DNA of 64,000 nucleotides from Thalassospira xiamenensis M-5 = DSM 17429 (GCF_000300235.2 NZ_CP004388.1:1159501-1223500); one strand, 5' to 3'; shown: positions 48,287 through 57,549, numbered from the stretch's first letter. Notes: generated by a model not told the origin, from the sequence alone. Made by a program: numbers and translations.

Positions 48287-48970
48287 ATGTTCACACGCAT
48301 AGTAACCAGCGCGTTGTTCGCTGGTGCTGCAGCGGGGCTTATTGCGGCCCTGCTACAGCTGTATTTTGTGCAGCCCGTTTTGCTGCATGCGGAGCTGTAT
48401 GAAACCGGTGCCCTTGTGCATTTCGGCGGTGACGCGGTTAGCGCGCATCAGGATGTCGGCGGGATTGATCCGCTGCGTGACGGGCTAAGCATCCTGTTCA
48501 CCATGCTGGTCTATACCGGCTATGCACTGATCCTGATCGCGGCCATGGCCTTTGCCGAAAATCGTGGTCATGTGGTGACGGCGCGCAATGGCATCATCTG
48601 GGGCATTGCAGGGTTTGTCATCGTGCATTTCGCACCGGGCTTCACCTTGGCGCCAGAGGTGCCCGGTGTTGCTGCGGCCGATGTCTATGAACGGCAAATC
48701 TGGTGGTTTGCGACGGTGGCAACCGCGGCACTTGCGGTTTGGCTGATCGCCTTTGGCCGGAACTGGCTGGCGTGGGGGGCGGCGGTTATTCTGCTTCTGG
48801 CGCCCCATGTTATCGGTGCACCGGAACCCGATCAGTTCAGCGGTCCCGTGCCGACCGAACTCGGGGCGCTGTTTGCTGCGCGTGCCTTTGGCATCGGGGC
48901 TGTGGCCTGGGTGTTGACCGGGCTGTTTGCCGGGCATTTCTGGCGGCGTGAAGCCGACCGGGAAGCGTAA
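48287..48970 (+). CDS. cbtA: Cobalt transporter subunit CbtA
   Basis: 227-residue inner-membrane protein with five helices, the known layout of CbtA. His residues in the periplasm-facing loop (HFGGDAVSAHQD, VIVHFAPGF) may guide cobalt. Co-transcribed with cbtB after the riboswitch and ended by a strong terminator. The import role rests on the family's genomic link to B12 synthesis. Confidence 0.95.
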   Translation: MFTRIVTSALFAGAAAGLIAALLQLYFVQPVLLHAELYETGALVHFGGDAVSAHQDVGGIDPLRDGLSILFTMLVYTGYALILIAAMAFAENRGHVVTARNGIIWGIAGFVIVHFAPGFTLAPEVPGVAAADVYERQIWWFATVATAALAVWLIAFGRNWLAWGAAVILLLAPHVIGAPEPDQFSGPVPTELGALFAARAFGIGAVAWVLTGLFAGHFWRREADREA

Positions 48971-48987
48971 AACGCAATCACATTGAT

Positions 48988-49020
48988 CAGGCGCGGTATA
49001 TTCCGCGCCTGTTTTCTTTC
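48988..49020 (+). terminator. Terminator of cbtBA
   Basis: Perfect 9-bp stem CAGGCGCGG/CCGCGCCTG with loop TATATT, then TTTTCTTTC. Confidence 0.93.
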
Positions 49021-49043
49021 ATTGATTTGTCTGGATAAATGAA

Positions 49044-49568
49044 ATGCCACGTTCACTTGCTCTTTTCGGGATCGGGCTTGTTTTTGGCGGCGGGATTGGC
49101 TTTCTGGTGGCGGCGGGCAATGGCATCATCCTTGATGGTCATGACCATTCCGATCCGCGCGCGCATGGGGAAAGTGCCCATGGTGATACGCATGACACGA
49201 TGAATGTCAACGGTGCTCATGCCAGCCATGATGCCGTCATTTCACTGCCCGATGCCGTTGATGCGCCAAGGCTTGATGTTGCCATTGCGCCCGATCCGGT
49301 CAGTGGCTGGAACCTGCATCTCTTGGTGCAGAATTTCCGTTTTGCCCCCGAACATGCCAGCAGTCCCCATATCCCGGGCGAGGGGCATGCTCATGTCTAT
49401 GTTAACGGCACCAAGATCGCCCGCCTGTATGGCCCGTGGCTTCATATCGCAGACCTTCCAGCGGGCGATAATGAGGTTATCGTGACCCTTACGGCCAATG
49501 ACCATAGCCAGCTTGCCGTTGGCGATAAGCCACTGCGTCAGGTCATGACTGTTTCGGTTGCGCCATAA
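49044..49568 (+). CDS. His-rich membrane-anchored protein
   Basis: 174 residues. N-terminal hydrophobic anchor (LALFGIGLVFGGGIGFLVAAG), then a His/Asp-rich stretch (GHDHSDPRAHGESAHGD) likely to bind metal in the periplasm, then a beta-rich domain with GHAHVYVNGTKIARLYGPW. Lies 73 bases after cbtA, beyond its terminator, and convergent with DUF1636. A metal-handling role with the cobalt genes is likely but inferred. Confidence 0.82.
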   Translation: MPRSLALFGIGLVFGGGIGFLVAAGNGIILDGHDHSDPRAHGESAHGDTHDTMNVNGAHASHDAVISLPDAVDAPRLDVAIAPDPVSGWNLHLLVQNFRFAPEHASSPHIPGEGHAHVYVNGTKIARLYGPWLHIADLPAGDNEVIVTLTANDHSQLAVGDKPLRQVMTVSVAP

Positions 49569-49940
49569 TCACAGGGCCGGGATACGGGCCTTAAGGCAAA
49601 ATCGAAGACGTCCGCAGCCGCGTGCGTCTTCGATCCATCCATCCGGGGCGTTCAGATATTCCCGGCAGGTGGCAATGATATCGTCAATATCACGATGTGC
49701 CGATAATCCGGCAAAAAGATAACTTGCCCGCCCGGTTCCCTGAAGTGCAACCGATGTCGGGTCGCTGCATGATCCCATGCAGTCAACCTGCGTGATTTCA
49801 AACGTTTCGGGCAATTCCGCCTGATCAAGTGCCGTGCCTAACTGCCGCACAAAACCATCCGCATCGACAAAATCCATCTTTGGGTCCGGATCAGCATCAG
49901 GTGCTGGTTGGCAGGTTTTGCAAATGACAATACGAGGCAT
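49569..49940 (-). CDS. DUF1636 metal-binding protein
   Basis: 123 residues with Cys pairs typical of the family: VICKTCQPAP at the N-terminus, VDCMGSCSDP in the middle and a final CGRLRFC. The fold resembles thioredoxin-like [2Fe-2S] proteins, and the family occurs with cobalamin and cobalt-uptake genes. It ends at the base adjacent to the convergent His-rich gene. Function unknown. Confidence 0.88.
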   Translation of the reverse strand: MPRIVICKTCQPAPDADPDPKMDFVDADGFVRQLGTALDQAELPETFEITQVDCMGSCSDPTSVALQGTGRASYLFAGLSAHRDIDDIIATCREYLNAPDGWIEDARGCGRLRFCLKARIPAL

Positions 49941-50041
49941 GCGGCGGTTGGCCTTGGTTCTTAAATCGGGTGGTCACTATGGTCGCAGTGCCGGCGTAAT
50001 TCATCAACTTTTTCGGGGCGTCTGGCATTGTGTGTGATAAT

Positions 50042-50123
50042 ATTCAAATCATGGTTTGAATGTTCTTGACTCGCTAACATATGAATTGTTATTTGAATAT
50101 AATGCATGAATATAAATTTGAAT
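50042..50123 (+). promoter_or_regulatory. Operator-like repeats before zntA
   Basis: A perfect inverted repeat ATTCAAA-tcatgg-TTTGAAT (50042-50061) is followed by two more TTTGAAT copies (50092-50098 and 50117-50123), the last ending 17 bases before the start codon. The pattern resembles ArsR/SmtB operators. The stretch is much more AT-rich than its surroundings. Confidence 0.6.
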
Positions 50124-50139
50124 GTTGGCGAGGTCCAGA

Positions 50140-52563
50140 ATGTCCGTCATCGTAAAATGGGATCAGTTCCCGGCCATTGGAAATTGTGAAAGCTGCAAGT
50201 CATCGCTGATTGCGTCGCTCAACGTTGCTGTGCCCGGGCAAAGCTTTGTTGCCGCCGCCGATGGCTTGCACGCGCAATCCGAACTGAGTGTCGAGGACCA
50301 GGGCACTGTTGATGATGTGCTGGCCCGTCATCGTGACGGCATTTCGCATCACCAGTGGGCCGTATCGGGCATGGATTGCGGGTCCTGTGTGGCGAAAATC
50401 GAAACCGCGCTTACCAAACGTGATGGCGTGCAATGTGTAGATGTGTCGATGATGCGTGAAACGGTGACGCTGGGCCTTCGCAATGATAGTGCCGAAACGC
50501 GTTCCGATATCAGCACCATGCTGACCAAATTGGGTTATCCGGCAAAGGAAAAGGTAATTCCGGGGGCGGGGAAATCATCCGAAGCCGCTTGCTGCGCTGG
50601 CGGTTCCTGTGGTTCTGCCAATCCGGCTGCGACGGATAATGCCGCGTCGCAAGATACCGATGCCAATGACAAATCCCTGCTGCGCAAACTGGCCCCCTGG
50701 CCGGAAGCCGGGGACGAAATTGCATGGGCAGCGATCTGGCTGGTTCTAGGCGGATTGGTCGGCTGGCTGGTTCCGGCCACCGATGCTTATGCCATGTCCA
50801 TTGCCTCGATCATCGCGGCATTGCCGGTGATGAGAACAGCGTTCCGTCTGGCGGCAAGCGGCGCATTCTTTTCCATCGAACTATTGATGAGTGTCGCGGT
50901 TCTTGGCGCGGTTGCAATCGGCGAAAGTCTTGAAGCCGGTATGGTCGTCCTGCTGTTTGCGATTGGCGAAAGCCTTGAAGGCATTGCCGCGGGGCGGGCG
51001 CGCAGCGGGGTTAAATCGCTGATGAAACTGGCCCCGGAGACCGCGCGGCGGGTTTCACCATCTGGTGGCGGCTTTGATACGGTTGCACCCTCGGCGCTTA
51101 CGCTTGACGACATCGTTGAAGTCCGCCCCGGCGAACGCATCCCGGCGGATGGTATCCTGACTGTCGGCTCGGCTGAAATCGATAACAGCCACCTGACCGG
51201 GGAATCCGTTCCGGTTACCTCCGAACCGGGGGGCGAGGTTTTTGCCGGTGCCATTGTTACCGACCGACCGGTGCACCTGCGTGTGGCCCGGGTGGCCGGG
51301 CAAACCATGCTGGATCGCGTGATCGAGCTGGTCGAACAAAGCGAAAAGCACAAGGCACCGGTCGAGCGTTTCGTTGCCAAATTCGCTCGTATCTATACGC
51401 CAATCATCATGGCGCTTGCGGCCCTTACGGTCGTTGTTCCACCGGTTCTGTTCGGGCAAGGCTGGGAAGAATGGATCTATCGTGGGCTGGCCCTGCTTCT
51501 GATCGGCTGCCCCTGTGCCTTGGTGATCTCCACACCGGCGGCGGTGACATCGGCCCTTGCCCGTGCATCTAGGATCGGCCTGCTGGTTAAAGGCGGTGCA
51601 GCACTTGAGGCCATCGGGGCCGTACGCACCATGGCGTTTGACAAAACCGGTACACTGACCGAAGGCAAGCCGAAGCTGACGGCAATGATGTCGGTGGATG
51701 ATATGGACGAGGACCGGCTGCTTGCCATTGCCGCCGCCCTTGAAACCGTGACCTCCCACCCGCTGGCAAAGGCGTTGGTCAATGCGGCGACGGACAAGAA
51801 ACTTGATCTGCCGGAAATCACCGATGCGCGAACCATCGCCGGTGCCGGGGTCGAAGCCCGGATTGATGGCACGCTTTATCGTGTCGGGGCGGCCAAACGC
51901 CTTGATATCAAACCGGCTGCCGAAGTTGCCGACTGGCTCGCCGCACAGGAAGACGCCGGTAGCACGGCCGTTGTCGTCCTGCGTGATGGCGATGTCATTG
52001 GCGCGCTTGCGTTGCGCGATATCGCACGCGCCGATGCAAAGGATGCACTTGGCAAACTGAACACTTTGGGTATCAGTCCCGTGATGCTGACCGGCGATGC
52101 CGAACGTGTCGCCAAACGTATGGCTGGTGAACTTGGCATTGATTACCGGGCGCAGCTTCTGCCCGAAGACAAGCTGAACGTGCTGGCCGAATTGCGCAAT
52201 GATCCGGTGCGAAAGGGGCCGATTGCCATGGTGGGCGACGGCATCAATGATGCCCCGGCGCTGAAATCGGCCGATGTTGGCATCGCAATTGGCGGGGGTA
52301 CGGATATTGCGCTTGAGGCCGCCGATGCGGTGGCGGTCAAGGACCGGCTTTCGGATGTCGTTAATCTGGTGAAACTGTCCCGAACCACACGTCGCGTGAT
52401 CCGCGAAAACATCGCACTGGCACTGGGGCTCAAGGCCGTCTTTCTGGTCACCAGTATCACCGGTCTGACGGGACTTTGGCTGGCGGTGATGGCCGATACC
52501 GGCGCAACCGTTCTGGTGACGCTTAACAGTCTTCGTCTGCTGATCGCGCTGCGCAACCGCTGA
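50140..52563 (+). CDS. zntA: Zn/Cd/Pb (Co)-translocating P1B-type ATPase
   Basis: Heavy-metal efflux pump of 807 residues. The N-terminus has a degenerate first domain (NCESCKSS) and a true HMA domain with GMDCGSC, then a Cys-rich linker (EAACCAGGSCGSAN). The membrane part carries the CPC motif (IGCPCALVISTPA); the catalytic domain has DKTGTLTEGKP, HPLAK, GDGINDAPAL and TGES. CPC with the later KNADVGI-type helix suggests Zn/Cd/Pb rather than copper; cobalt is possible given the neighbours. The ATG at 50140 has GAGG upstream. Confidence 0.94.
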   Translation: MSVIVKWDQFPAIGNCESCKSSLIASLNVAVPGQSFVAAADGLHAQSELSVEDQGTVDDVLARHRDGISHHQWAVSGMDCGSCVAKIETALTKRDGVQCVDVSMMRETVTLGLRNDSAETRSDISTMLTKLGYPAKEKVIPGAGKSSEAACCAGGSCGSANPAATDNAASQDTDANDKSLLRKLAPWPEAGDEIAWAAIWLVLGGLVGWLVPATDAYAMSIASIIAALPVMRTAFRLAASGAFFSIELLMSVAVLGAVAIGESLEAGMVVLLFAIGESLEGIAAGRARSGVKSLMKLAPETARRVSPSGGGFDTVAPSALTLDDIVEVRPGERIPADGILTVGSAEIDNSHLTGESVPVTSEPGGEVFAGAIVTDRPVHLRVARVAGQTMLDRVIELVEQSEKHKAPVERFVAKFARIYTPIIMALAALTVVVPPVLFGQGWEEWIYRGLALLLIGCPCALVISTPAAVTSALARASRIGLLVKGGAALEAIGAVRTMAFDKTGTLTEGKPKLTAMMSVDDMDEDRLLAIAAALETVTSHPLAKALVNAATDKKLDLPEITDARTIAGAGVEARIDGTLYRVGAAKRLDIKPAAEVADWLAAQEDAGSTAVVVLRDGDVIGALALRDIARADAKDALGKLNTLGISPVMLTGDAERVAKRMAGELGIDYRAQLLPEDKLNVLAELRNDPVRKGPIAMVGDGINDAPALKSADVGIAIGGGTDIALEAADAVAVKDRLSDVVNLVKLSRTTRRVIRENIALALGLKAVFLVTSITGLTGLWLAVMADTGATVLVTLNSLRLLIALRNR

Positions 52564-52603
52564 TCCCTCAGCCGGGCAAGCTACTCCAGAAAATTATCGA
52601 AAG

Positions 52604-52645
52604 TCGGCCGCTATTGCATCTCGTGATAGCGGCCGATTTCTTTTT
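52604..52645 (+). terminator. Terminator of zntA
   Basis: TCGGCCGCTA (52604-52613) pairs with TAGCGGCCGA (52627-52636); TTTCTTTTT follows. Confidence 0.9.
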
Positions 52646-52874
52646 GCTACCTTCCATGCCGCGACTCCCGATCTGCCCTGTGTGCGTGACCTTCATTTTG
52701 CGCAGAAATATGCGGAAAACGGCCTGTTTTTACAGGACGTGCAGGTCATGGCATCCACGAAAATCCGCTGACCGGAGGGTCCGGGCAACAAAATCACTAC
52801 ACTTAGAAAACCAAGGGAAACTGCGGGTTTCGCAAAAGCGAATTGACATGGCTAGATTTTGGTTTCAAGTTAAA

Positions 52875-52908
52875 TCCGTAATAACGATATTAATTCCGGT
52901 ATAACGGA
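52875..52908 (+). promoter_or_regulatory. Tandem palindromes upstream of the amino-acid ABC operon
   Basis: TCCGTAATAACGAT (52875-52888) and TCCGGTATAACGGA (52895-52908) are two similar imperfect palindromes set 20 bases apart, two helical turns, about 55 bases before the start of the operon. A candidate operator for the IclR-type regulator encoded at the operon's end. The rest of 52646-52952 shows no gene. Confidence 0.45.
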
Positions 52909-52960
52909 AAAACCGGGACTCATCAAAAACGGTTGGCTCTTTTCATCAGCGGAGACAAAC

Positions 52961-53797
52961 ATGACCTTCTTAAAGACAATCGCAGTCGCGGCTCTTATGA
53001 CCGCAACTGCCGGATCGGCCATTGCACAGGAAGCCAGCAAGCTCCAGCAGGTCCTTGACCGCGGTTACCTGATTTTGGGGACCGGCTCCACCAACCCGCC
53101 ATGGCACTTCATTGACTCGGATAACAAGCTCAAGGGCTTTGACGTTGATATGGGTCGCCTTGTCGCCAAGGCCCTGTTTGGCGATCCCGATAAAATCGAA
53201 TATGTCCAGCAATCCGGCGATGCCCGCATCCCGAACCTTGTGACCGACAAGGTCGATCTGGCCTGCCAGTTCATGACGGTAACCGCTGAACGCGCCCAGC
53301 AGATCGAATTCACGATCCCCTATTACCGTGAAGGCGTTGGTCTGTTGCAGATGGAAGGTGGCGACTACGCCGATTACGAGGCGCTCAAAGCTGCCGGATC
53401 GGATGTTACCGTTGCCGTTCTTCAGAACGTCTACGCCGAAGAAATGGTTCACGCTGCCCTGCCAGAGGCAGAAGTTGATCAGTATGACAGTGTGGATCTG
53501 ATGTATCAGGCGCTTAATTCCGGGCGTGCCGATGCCGCCGCAACTGATCAGTCGGCATTGCGCTGGTTCATGGTCAAAAACCCGGGCCGTTACCATGACG
53601 CCGGATATGGCTGGAACCCGCAAAGCTATTCCTGTGGCGTGAAGCCGGGCGATCAGCGTTGGCTGAACTTTGTAAACACGGTTCTGCACGAAGGCATGAC
53701 CGGTGTTGAATTCCCGTTCTACGCCGACAGCTTCAAAACCTGGTTCGGCACGGAACTGTCGGTGCCGCAGATCGGCTTCCCCGTCGAATACAAATAA
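52961..53797 (+). CDS. Amino-acid ABC transporter, periplasmic binding protein
   Basis: 278 residues of the SBP family 3 (polar amino-acid) type. Signal peptide with cleavage after AIA (TIAVAALMTATAGSAIAQ). Mature protein begins with LQQVLDRGYLILGTG and holds GFDVDMGRLVAKALFG and VDLACQFMTVTAERAQQIEF. GGAGA precedes the ATG. First gene of a six-gene cluster: binding protein, two permeases, ATPase, RidA-family protein and IclR regulator. The exact ligand is unknown. Confidence 0.93.
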   Translation: MTFLKTIAVAALMTATAGSAIAQEASKLQQVLDRGYLILGTGSTNPPWHFIDSDNKLKGFDVDMGRLVAKALFGDPDKIEYVQQSGDARIPNLVTDKVDLACQFMTVTAERAQQIEFTIPYYREGVGLLQMEGGDYADYEALKAAGSDVTVAVLQNVYAEEMVHAALPEAEVDQYDSVDLMYQALNSGRADAAATDQSALRWFMVKNPGRYHDAGYGWNPQSYSCGVKPGDQRWLNFVNTVLHEGMTGVEFPFYADSFKTWFGTELSVPQIGFPVEYK

Positions 53798-53823
53798 CCC
53801 AGCAGCATCCGGGAAGAACCGCT

Positions 53824-54486
53824 TTGAACTACGATTTCAATTTCAGCGTCATCTGGCGCAATTGGGAACTGCTGGCGCAAGGGCTTGGCCTTGGCTTGTT
53901 CCTTGCCCTTGTTTCGATTGCAATCGGTTGCGGGATCGGGCTTCTGGCGGCTTTCGGGATGCTGTCCCGTCATCGGGTTTTACGCTGGATCGCAGTGGCT
54001 TATGTCTCTGCGATCCGCAATACCCCGATCCTTGTTCTGATCCTGTTTTGCTATTTCGCATTGCCCCAGCTTGGCATTGCGCTTGATAAAATACCGTCCT
54101 TCATTTTCACGCTGTCGATTTATGCCGGTGCCTATCTGGCCGAAGTTTTCCGTTCGGGCCTTGTGGCATTGCCAAAGGGCTTACGCGAAGCCGGGCTTGC
54201 CATCGGTTTGACGGAACTGAAAATCAAAATCCACATCATCATTCCGGTGATGTTGCGCAATGTGTTGCCGTCGCTATCGAACAACTTCATTTCGCTGTTC
54301 AAGGACACGTCGCTTGCGGCCGCCATCGCGGTTCCCGAACTGACGTTTTATGCGCGCAAGATCAATGTCGAAAGTTTCCGCGTGATTGAAACATGGATGG
54401 TTGCGTCACTGATTTACGTGGTGGCCTGCTATGTCATCGCGTGGTTCCTGCGCCAGCTTGAACAACGACTTGCGGTTCCGCGCTGA
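53824..54486 (+). CDS. Amino-acid ABC transporter permease
   Basis: 220 residues, five helices, HisMQ/GlnP family. The EAA-type loop GLREAGLAIGLTELKIKIHII contacts the ATPase. TTG start with GGGAAG upstream. Pairs with the second permease 11 bases downstream to form the membrane channel. Confidence 0.93.
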   Translation: MNYDFNFSVIWRNWELLAQGLGLGLFLALVSIAIGCGIGLLAAFGMLSRHRVLRWIAVAYVSAIRNTPILVLILFCYFALPQLGIALDKIPSFIFTLSIYAGAYLAEVFRSGLVALPKGLREAGLAIGLTELKIKIHIIIPVMLRNVLPSLSNNFISLFKDTSLAAAIAVPELTFYARKINVESFRVIETWMVASLIYVVACYVIAWFLRQLEQRLAVPR

Positions 54487-54497
54487 AAGGCTTTCAC

Positions 54498-55157
54498 ATG
54501 AATTTTTCTCTTTTTCTGAACGAATTGTGGAACGCCCGGATGAACCTGTTGGCCGGGCTTGGCGATACGGTTCTGATTTCCGTCGCGTCCGTGCTGCTTG
54601 GAACGTTCCTTGGCGTTTTCGTCGGTCTGGCGATGACATATGGCAACAAGCCGACCCGGTTCGGGGTGCGCGTCTATATCGACTTCCTGCGCGGAACTCC
54701 GGTTTTCGTTCTTATCCTTGCCTGCTTTTATATCCTCTCGGTTGTTGGTTTGGATCTTAGTGCGTTTCAGGCCGGTGTCCTTGCATTGACACTGTTCTGT
54801 TCGTCCCATGTCGGGGAAATTGTCCGTGGTGCGTTAAAGGCAATCCCGGCCGGTCAAACCGAAGCCGCCAAATCAATCGGGCTGACTTTCGGGCAGACCT
54901 TTGCCTATGTCCTGCTGCCCCAGGCCCTGCGTCAGATATTGCCAACCTGGGTCAATACCGCGACCGAAATCGTCAAGGCATCGACGCTGCTTTCGATCAT
55001 TGGTGTGGTTGAATTGCTGCTGGCAACCCAGCAGGTCATTTCGCGGACCTATCTCAGCCTCGAATTCTATCTGTTCGTGGGTTTCGTCTATTTCATTCTG
55101 AACTTCCTGATCGAACAGGCCGGCCGTGCTGTCGAACGCCGCATCTCGATCCCATAA
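54498..55157 (+). CDS. Amino-acid ABC transporter permease, second subunit
   Basis: 219 residues, five helices, same family as the preceding permease. Conserved [16 protein letters not shown] and the EAA loop [25 protein letters not shown] precedes the ATG. Ends 10 bases before the ATPase start. Confidence 0.93.
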   Translation: MNFSLFLNELWNARMNLLAGLGDTVLISVASVLLGTFLGVFVGLAMTYGNKPTRFGVRVYIDFLRGTPVFVLILACFYILSVVGLDLSAFQAGVLALTLFCSSHVGEIVRGALKAIPAGQTEAAKSIGLTFGQTFAYVLLPQALRQILPTWVNTATEIVKASTLLSIIGVVELLLATQQVISRTYLSLEFYLFVGFVYFILNFLIEQAGRAVERRISIP

Positions 55158-55167
55158 TGAGGCAGCC

Positions 55168-55932
55168 ATGTCCCCCATTCTGACAATTACCGACCTTCAC
55201 AAAAGCTTTGGCGATCTCGAAGTCCTCAAGGGCATCGATATGACCATGCAAAAGGGTGATGTCGTCTCGCTGATCGGATCATCGGGTTCGGGCAAGACAA
55301 CCCTGTTGCGCTGCGTGAACCTGCTTGAAGATTTCGAACGCGGTTCCATCGAACTGGACGGCGAAGCCATCGGCTACAGACACGAAGGTGGTGAGCGTCG
55401 CCGTCTTTCCGAACGTCATATTGCGCGTCAACGCGCCATGACCGGCATGGCGTTTCAGCAGTTCAACCTGTTCCCGCATATGACCGCCATTCGCAATGTC
55501 ATGCTGGGTCTGACCAAGACCAAGAAAATGGCAAAGGACGAAGCCTATGCCATTGCCGAAAAATGGCTTGAACGGGTCGGCATGATTGAACGGCGCGATC
55601 ATTTCCCCGGTCAGTTGTCCGGCGGACAGCAGCAGCGTGTTGCGATTGCGCGCGCGATTGCCATGAACCCGCGCATCATGCTGTTTGACGAAGTGACATC
55701 CGCCCTTGATCCGGAACTGGTAAAGGAAGTTCTGGCCGTTGTCCGCGATCTTGCCGATGACGGCATGACCATGCTGCTTGTCACCCACGAAATGCGCTTT
55801 GCCCGCGATGTTTCAAGCAAGGTCGTGTTCATGCATCACGGCCGTATCCACGAAGAAGGTCCCCCCGAACAGATTTTCGGCGCGCCGGAAACAGACCGGT
55901 TGCGGGGCTTTCTTGCAAATTCTGAAATGTGA
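55168..55932 (+). CDS. Amino-acid ABC transporter ATP-binding protein
   Basis: 254 residues from the ATG at 55168 (GAGG upstream); an ATG at 55126 would overlap the permease. Walker [11 protein letters not shown] loop [11 protein letters not shown], signature [14 protein letters not shown], Walker [12 protein letters not shown] and switch His in VTHE. GlnQ/HisP-type ATPase powering the importer. An insert [18 protein letters not shown] after strand three is a local feature. Confidence 0.96.
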   Translation: MSPILTITDLHKSFGDLEVLKGIDMTMQKGDVVSLIGSSGSGKTTLLRCVNLLEDFERGSIELDGEAIGYRHEGGERRRLSERHIARQRAMTGMAFQQFNLFPHMTAIRNVMLGLTKTKKMAKDEAYAIAEKWLERVGMIERRDHFPGQLSGGQQQRVAIARAIAMNPRIMLFDEVTSALDPELVKEVLAVVRDLADDGMTMLLVTHEMRFARDVSSKVVFMHHGRIHEEGPPEQIFGAPETDRLRGFLANSEM

Positions 55933-55953
55933 TTGAAGACTAGGAGATATTGA

Positions 55954-56340
55954 ATGACCATCAAAAGACACGGTGTCGGTGAAGCAAAAGGCAATGGTCA
56001 GAAGGCACTGCCTTTTGCAAAGGCTACGGAAGCTGACGGATGGCTTTACGTGTCCGGACAAACGCCGATGCGTGATGGCGAAGTCGTTGGAAACGGGATT
56101 GTCGAACAGTCCCGCATTGCTATCGAAAACATGCTGAAAATCGTCGAGGATGCCGGGTATGGCGCAAGCGATATCATGCGCATCGGTGTCTGGCTTGATG
56201 ATGCGCGCGATTTCTGGAGCTTCAACGGCGTATTCCAGGAATATTTCGGCGATCATCCGCCTGCGCGCGCTTGCGTTCAGTCTTCAATGGTGGTGGATTG
56301 CAAGGTCGAGGTCGACTGCATTGCCTTTCGCAAGGCATAA
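55954..56340 (+). CDS. RidA (YjgF/YER057c/UK114) family protein
   Basis: 128 residues, standard size for the trimeric family whose RidA branch hydrolyses reactive enamine/imine intermediates from PLP enzymes. The active-site Arg is in PPARACVQS and the C-terminus reads VDCKVEVDCIAF. AGGAG precedes the ATG. Its place in an amino-acid uptake operon suggests handling imines or a catabolic hydrolysis step of the imported compound. Confidence 0.9.
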   Translation: MTIKRHGVGEAKGNGQKALPFAKATEADGWLYVSGQTPMRDGEVVGNGIVEQSRIAIENMLKIVEDAGYGASDIMRIGVWLDDARDFWSFNGVFQEYFGDHPPARACVQSSMVVDCKVEVDCIAFRKA

Positions 56341-56383
56341 GGACATCTATCCAAAGAACTGATCGCCAGCGAAGAGGGGACTT

Positions 56384-57142
56384 ATGAAGGAAGGGCAAAT
56401 ACGGAAACGGGCGCGCGGCATTGATCGGGCGTTTGATATTCTTGATCATTTGCGCTCTGTCAAAGTCTCGCAACGGCCTGCCGAGATCGCCCAAGCGCTC
56501 GGCGCGCCGACCTCTACGATCTATGATCTGATCAGCGTTCTACTGGAACATGGCATGCTCGAGGTCACCGATGCCAACGGATCGGTGTTCCTTGGGCGTC
56601 GTGTCTATTTTCTTGGGCTAGCCTATCGCGAATATTTCGATCTGACCCGCGAAGCAGGTGTGGTGCTGGATGAAATCACCGCCACGACCAAGGAAACATC
56701 GCAGTTCTGCATGCTGGACGGCAACAAATATACCGTCGCCCTTCAACGCGAAGGCAGCCGTCCGTTCCGCATCAGTGCAAATGTTGGCGAACGCACCCCG
56801 ATCCCGTGGACGGCATCGGGTCGGCTGTTGCTGGGCCATTTTTCCGATGATGAAATCCGCGATCTGATTCCGGCAAACGATTTTGTTCTGCCCGATGGCA
56901 GCCATACCGATTTTGATGCCTATATCGCCGAAATCCGGCAGGCGGCAAAAGACGGATTCTTTTCCTTTGATAGCATCGTTGACACCTTCACCCATTGCTT
57001 CGCCGCCCCGATCCGCGATCAGAACGGCGTCTGTGTTGCAACAGTATGTATTGTCGCGCCAAAGGATGATGCCCGCAAAAACTATGCGCAGTATCGCGAC
57101 GCACTGAAATCCGCTGGCGATAAACTATCTCACAGCGTCTGA
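56384..57142 (+). CDS. IclR-family transcriptional regulator
   Basis: 252 residues. N-terminal winged helix (RAFDILDHLRSVKVSQRPAE, ALGAPTSTIYDLISVLLEHG) and C-terminal effector domain (about 90-245) that binds a small molecule. GAGGGG lies before the ATG, 43 bases after the RidA-family gene; last gene of the transport cluster. The natural target is the operon's own promoter, where paired palindromes lie. Confidence 0.92.
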   Translation: MKEGQIRKRARGIDRAFDILDHLRSVKVSQRPAEIAQALGAPTSTIYDLISVLLEHGMLEVTDANGSVFLGRRVYFLGLAYREYFDLTREAGVVLDEITATTKETSQFCMLDGNKYTVALQREGSRPFRISANVGERTPIPWTASGRLLLGHFSDDEIRDLIPANDFVLPDGSHTDFDAYIAEIRQAAKDGFFSFDSIVDTFTHCFAAPIRDQNGVCVATVCIVAPKDDARKNYAQYRDALKSAGDKLSHSV

Positions 57143-57549
57143 TTACTTATCCGTCCGCACACAATATCTTTGCGTGGAAGAATGCCGGTTTCTTTGTGCT
57201 GAAAAGAGAAAGCGGCGGTTATCGTTTCCCGCATCGATAACCACCGCTGTTCCACCTTGAGAGGCCTGCGGGGAGAGAGACCCGCAGGTGAGAGACAAGC
57301 CTTTTGGGGACAAGTGCGAATGGGTTGCATTCGCGGGCTGTGTCGAGACCCGTTATAGGTCAGGAAAAAATACTACGCAAGTGAAAATCGTTCGCATTTG
57401 CATAAAATTTTTGGTTGAGAGATTTAGGGTGTTTATATCCCGACTAAAATGGTTGGTTAATGCCGCGGTTTTCTGCGGATTTCAGGCCGAAAATGCCAAA
57501 AAGGCCGCACGATCTGTGCGGCCTTTCAGGTCGGGTTAAATGACGATAT
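57143..57549. other. Gene-free stretch with three hairpins
   Basis: Between convergent operons. AGCGGCGGTTATCG/CGATAACCACCGCT (57211-57248, one mismatch) is the probable end of the IclR transcript, followed by CCTGCGGG/CCCGCAGG (57265-57288). AAAGGCCGCAC/GTGCGGCCTTT (57500-57526) with a T run on the minus strand terminates the iron operon. I see no gene. Confidence 0.7.
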
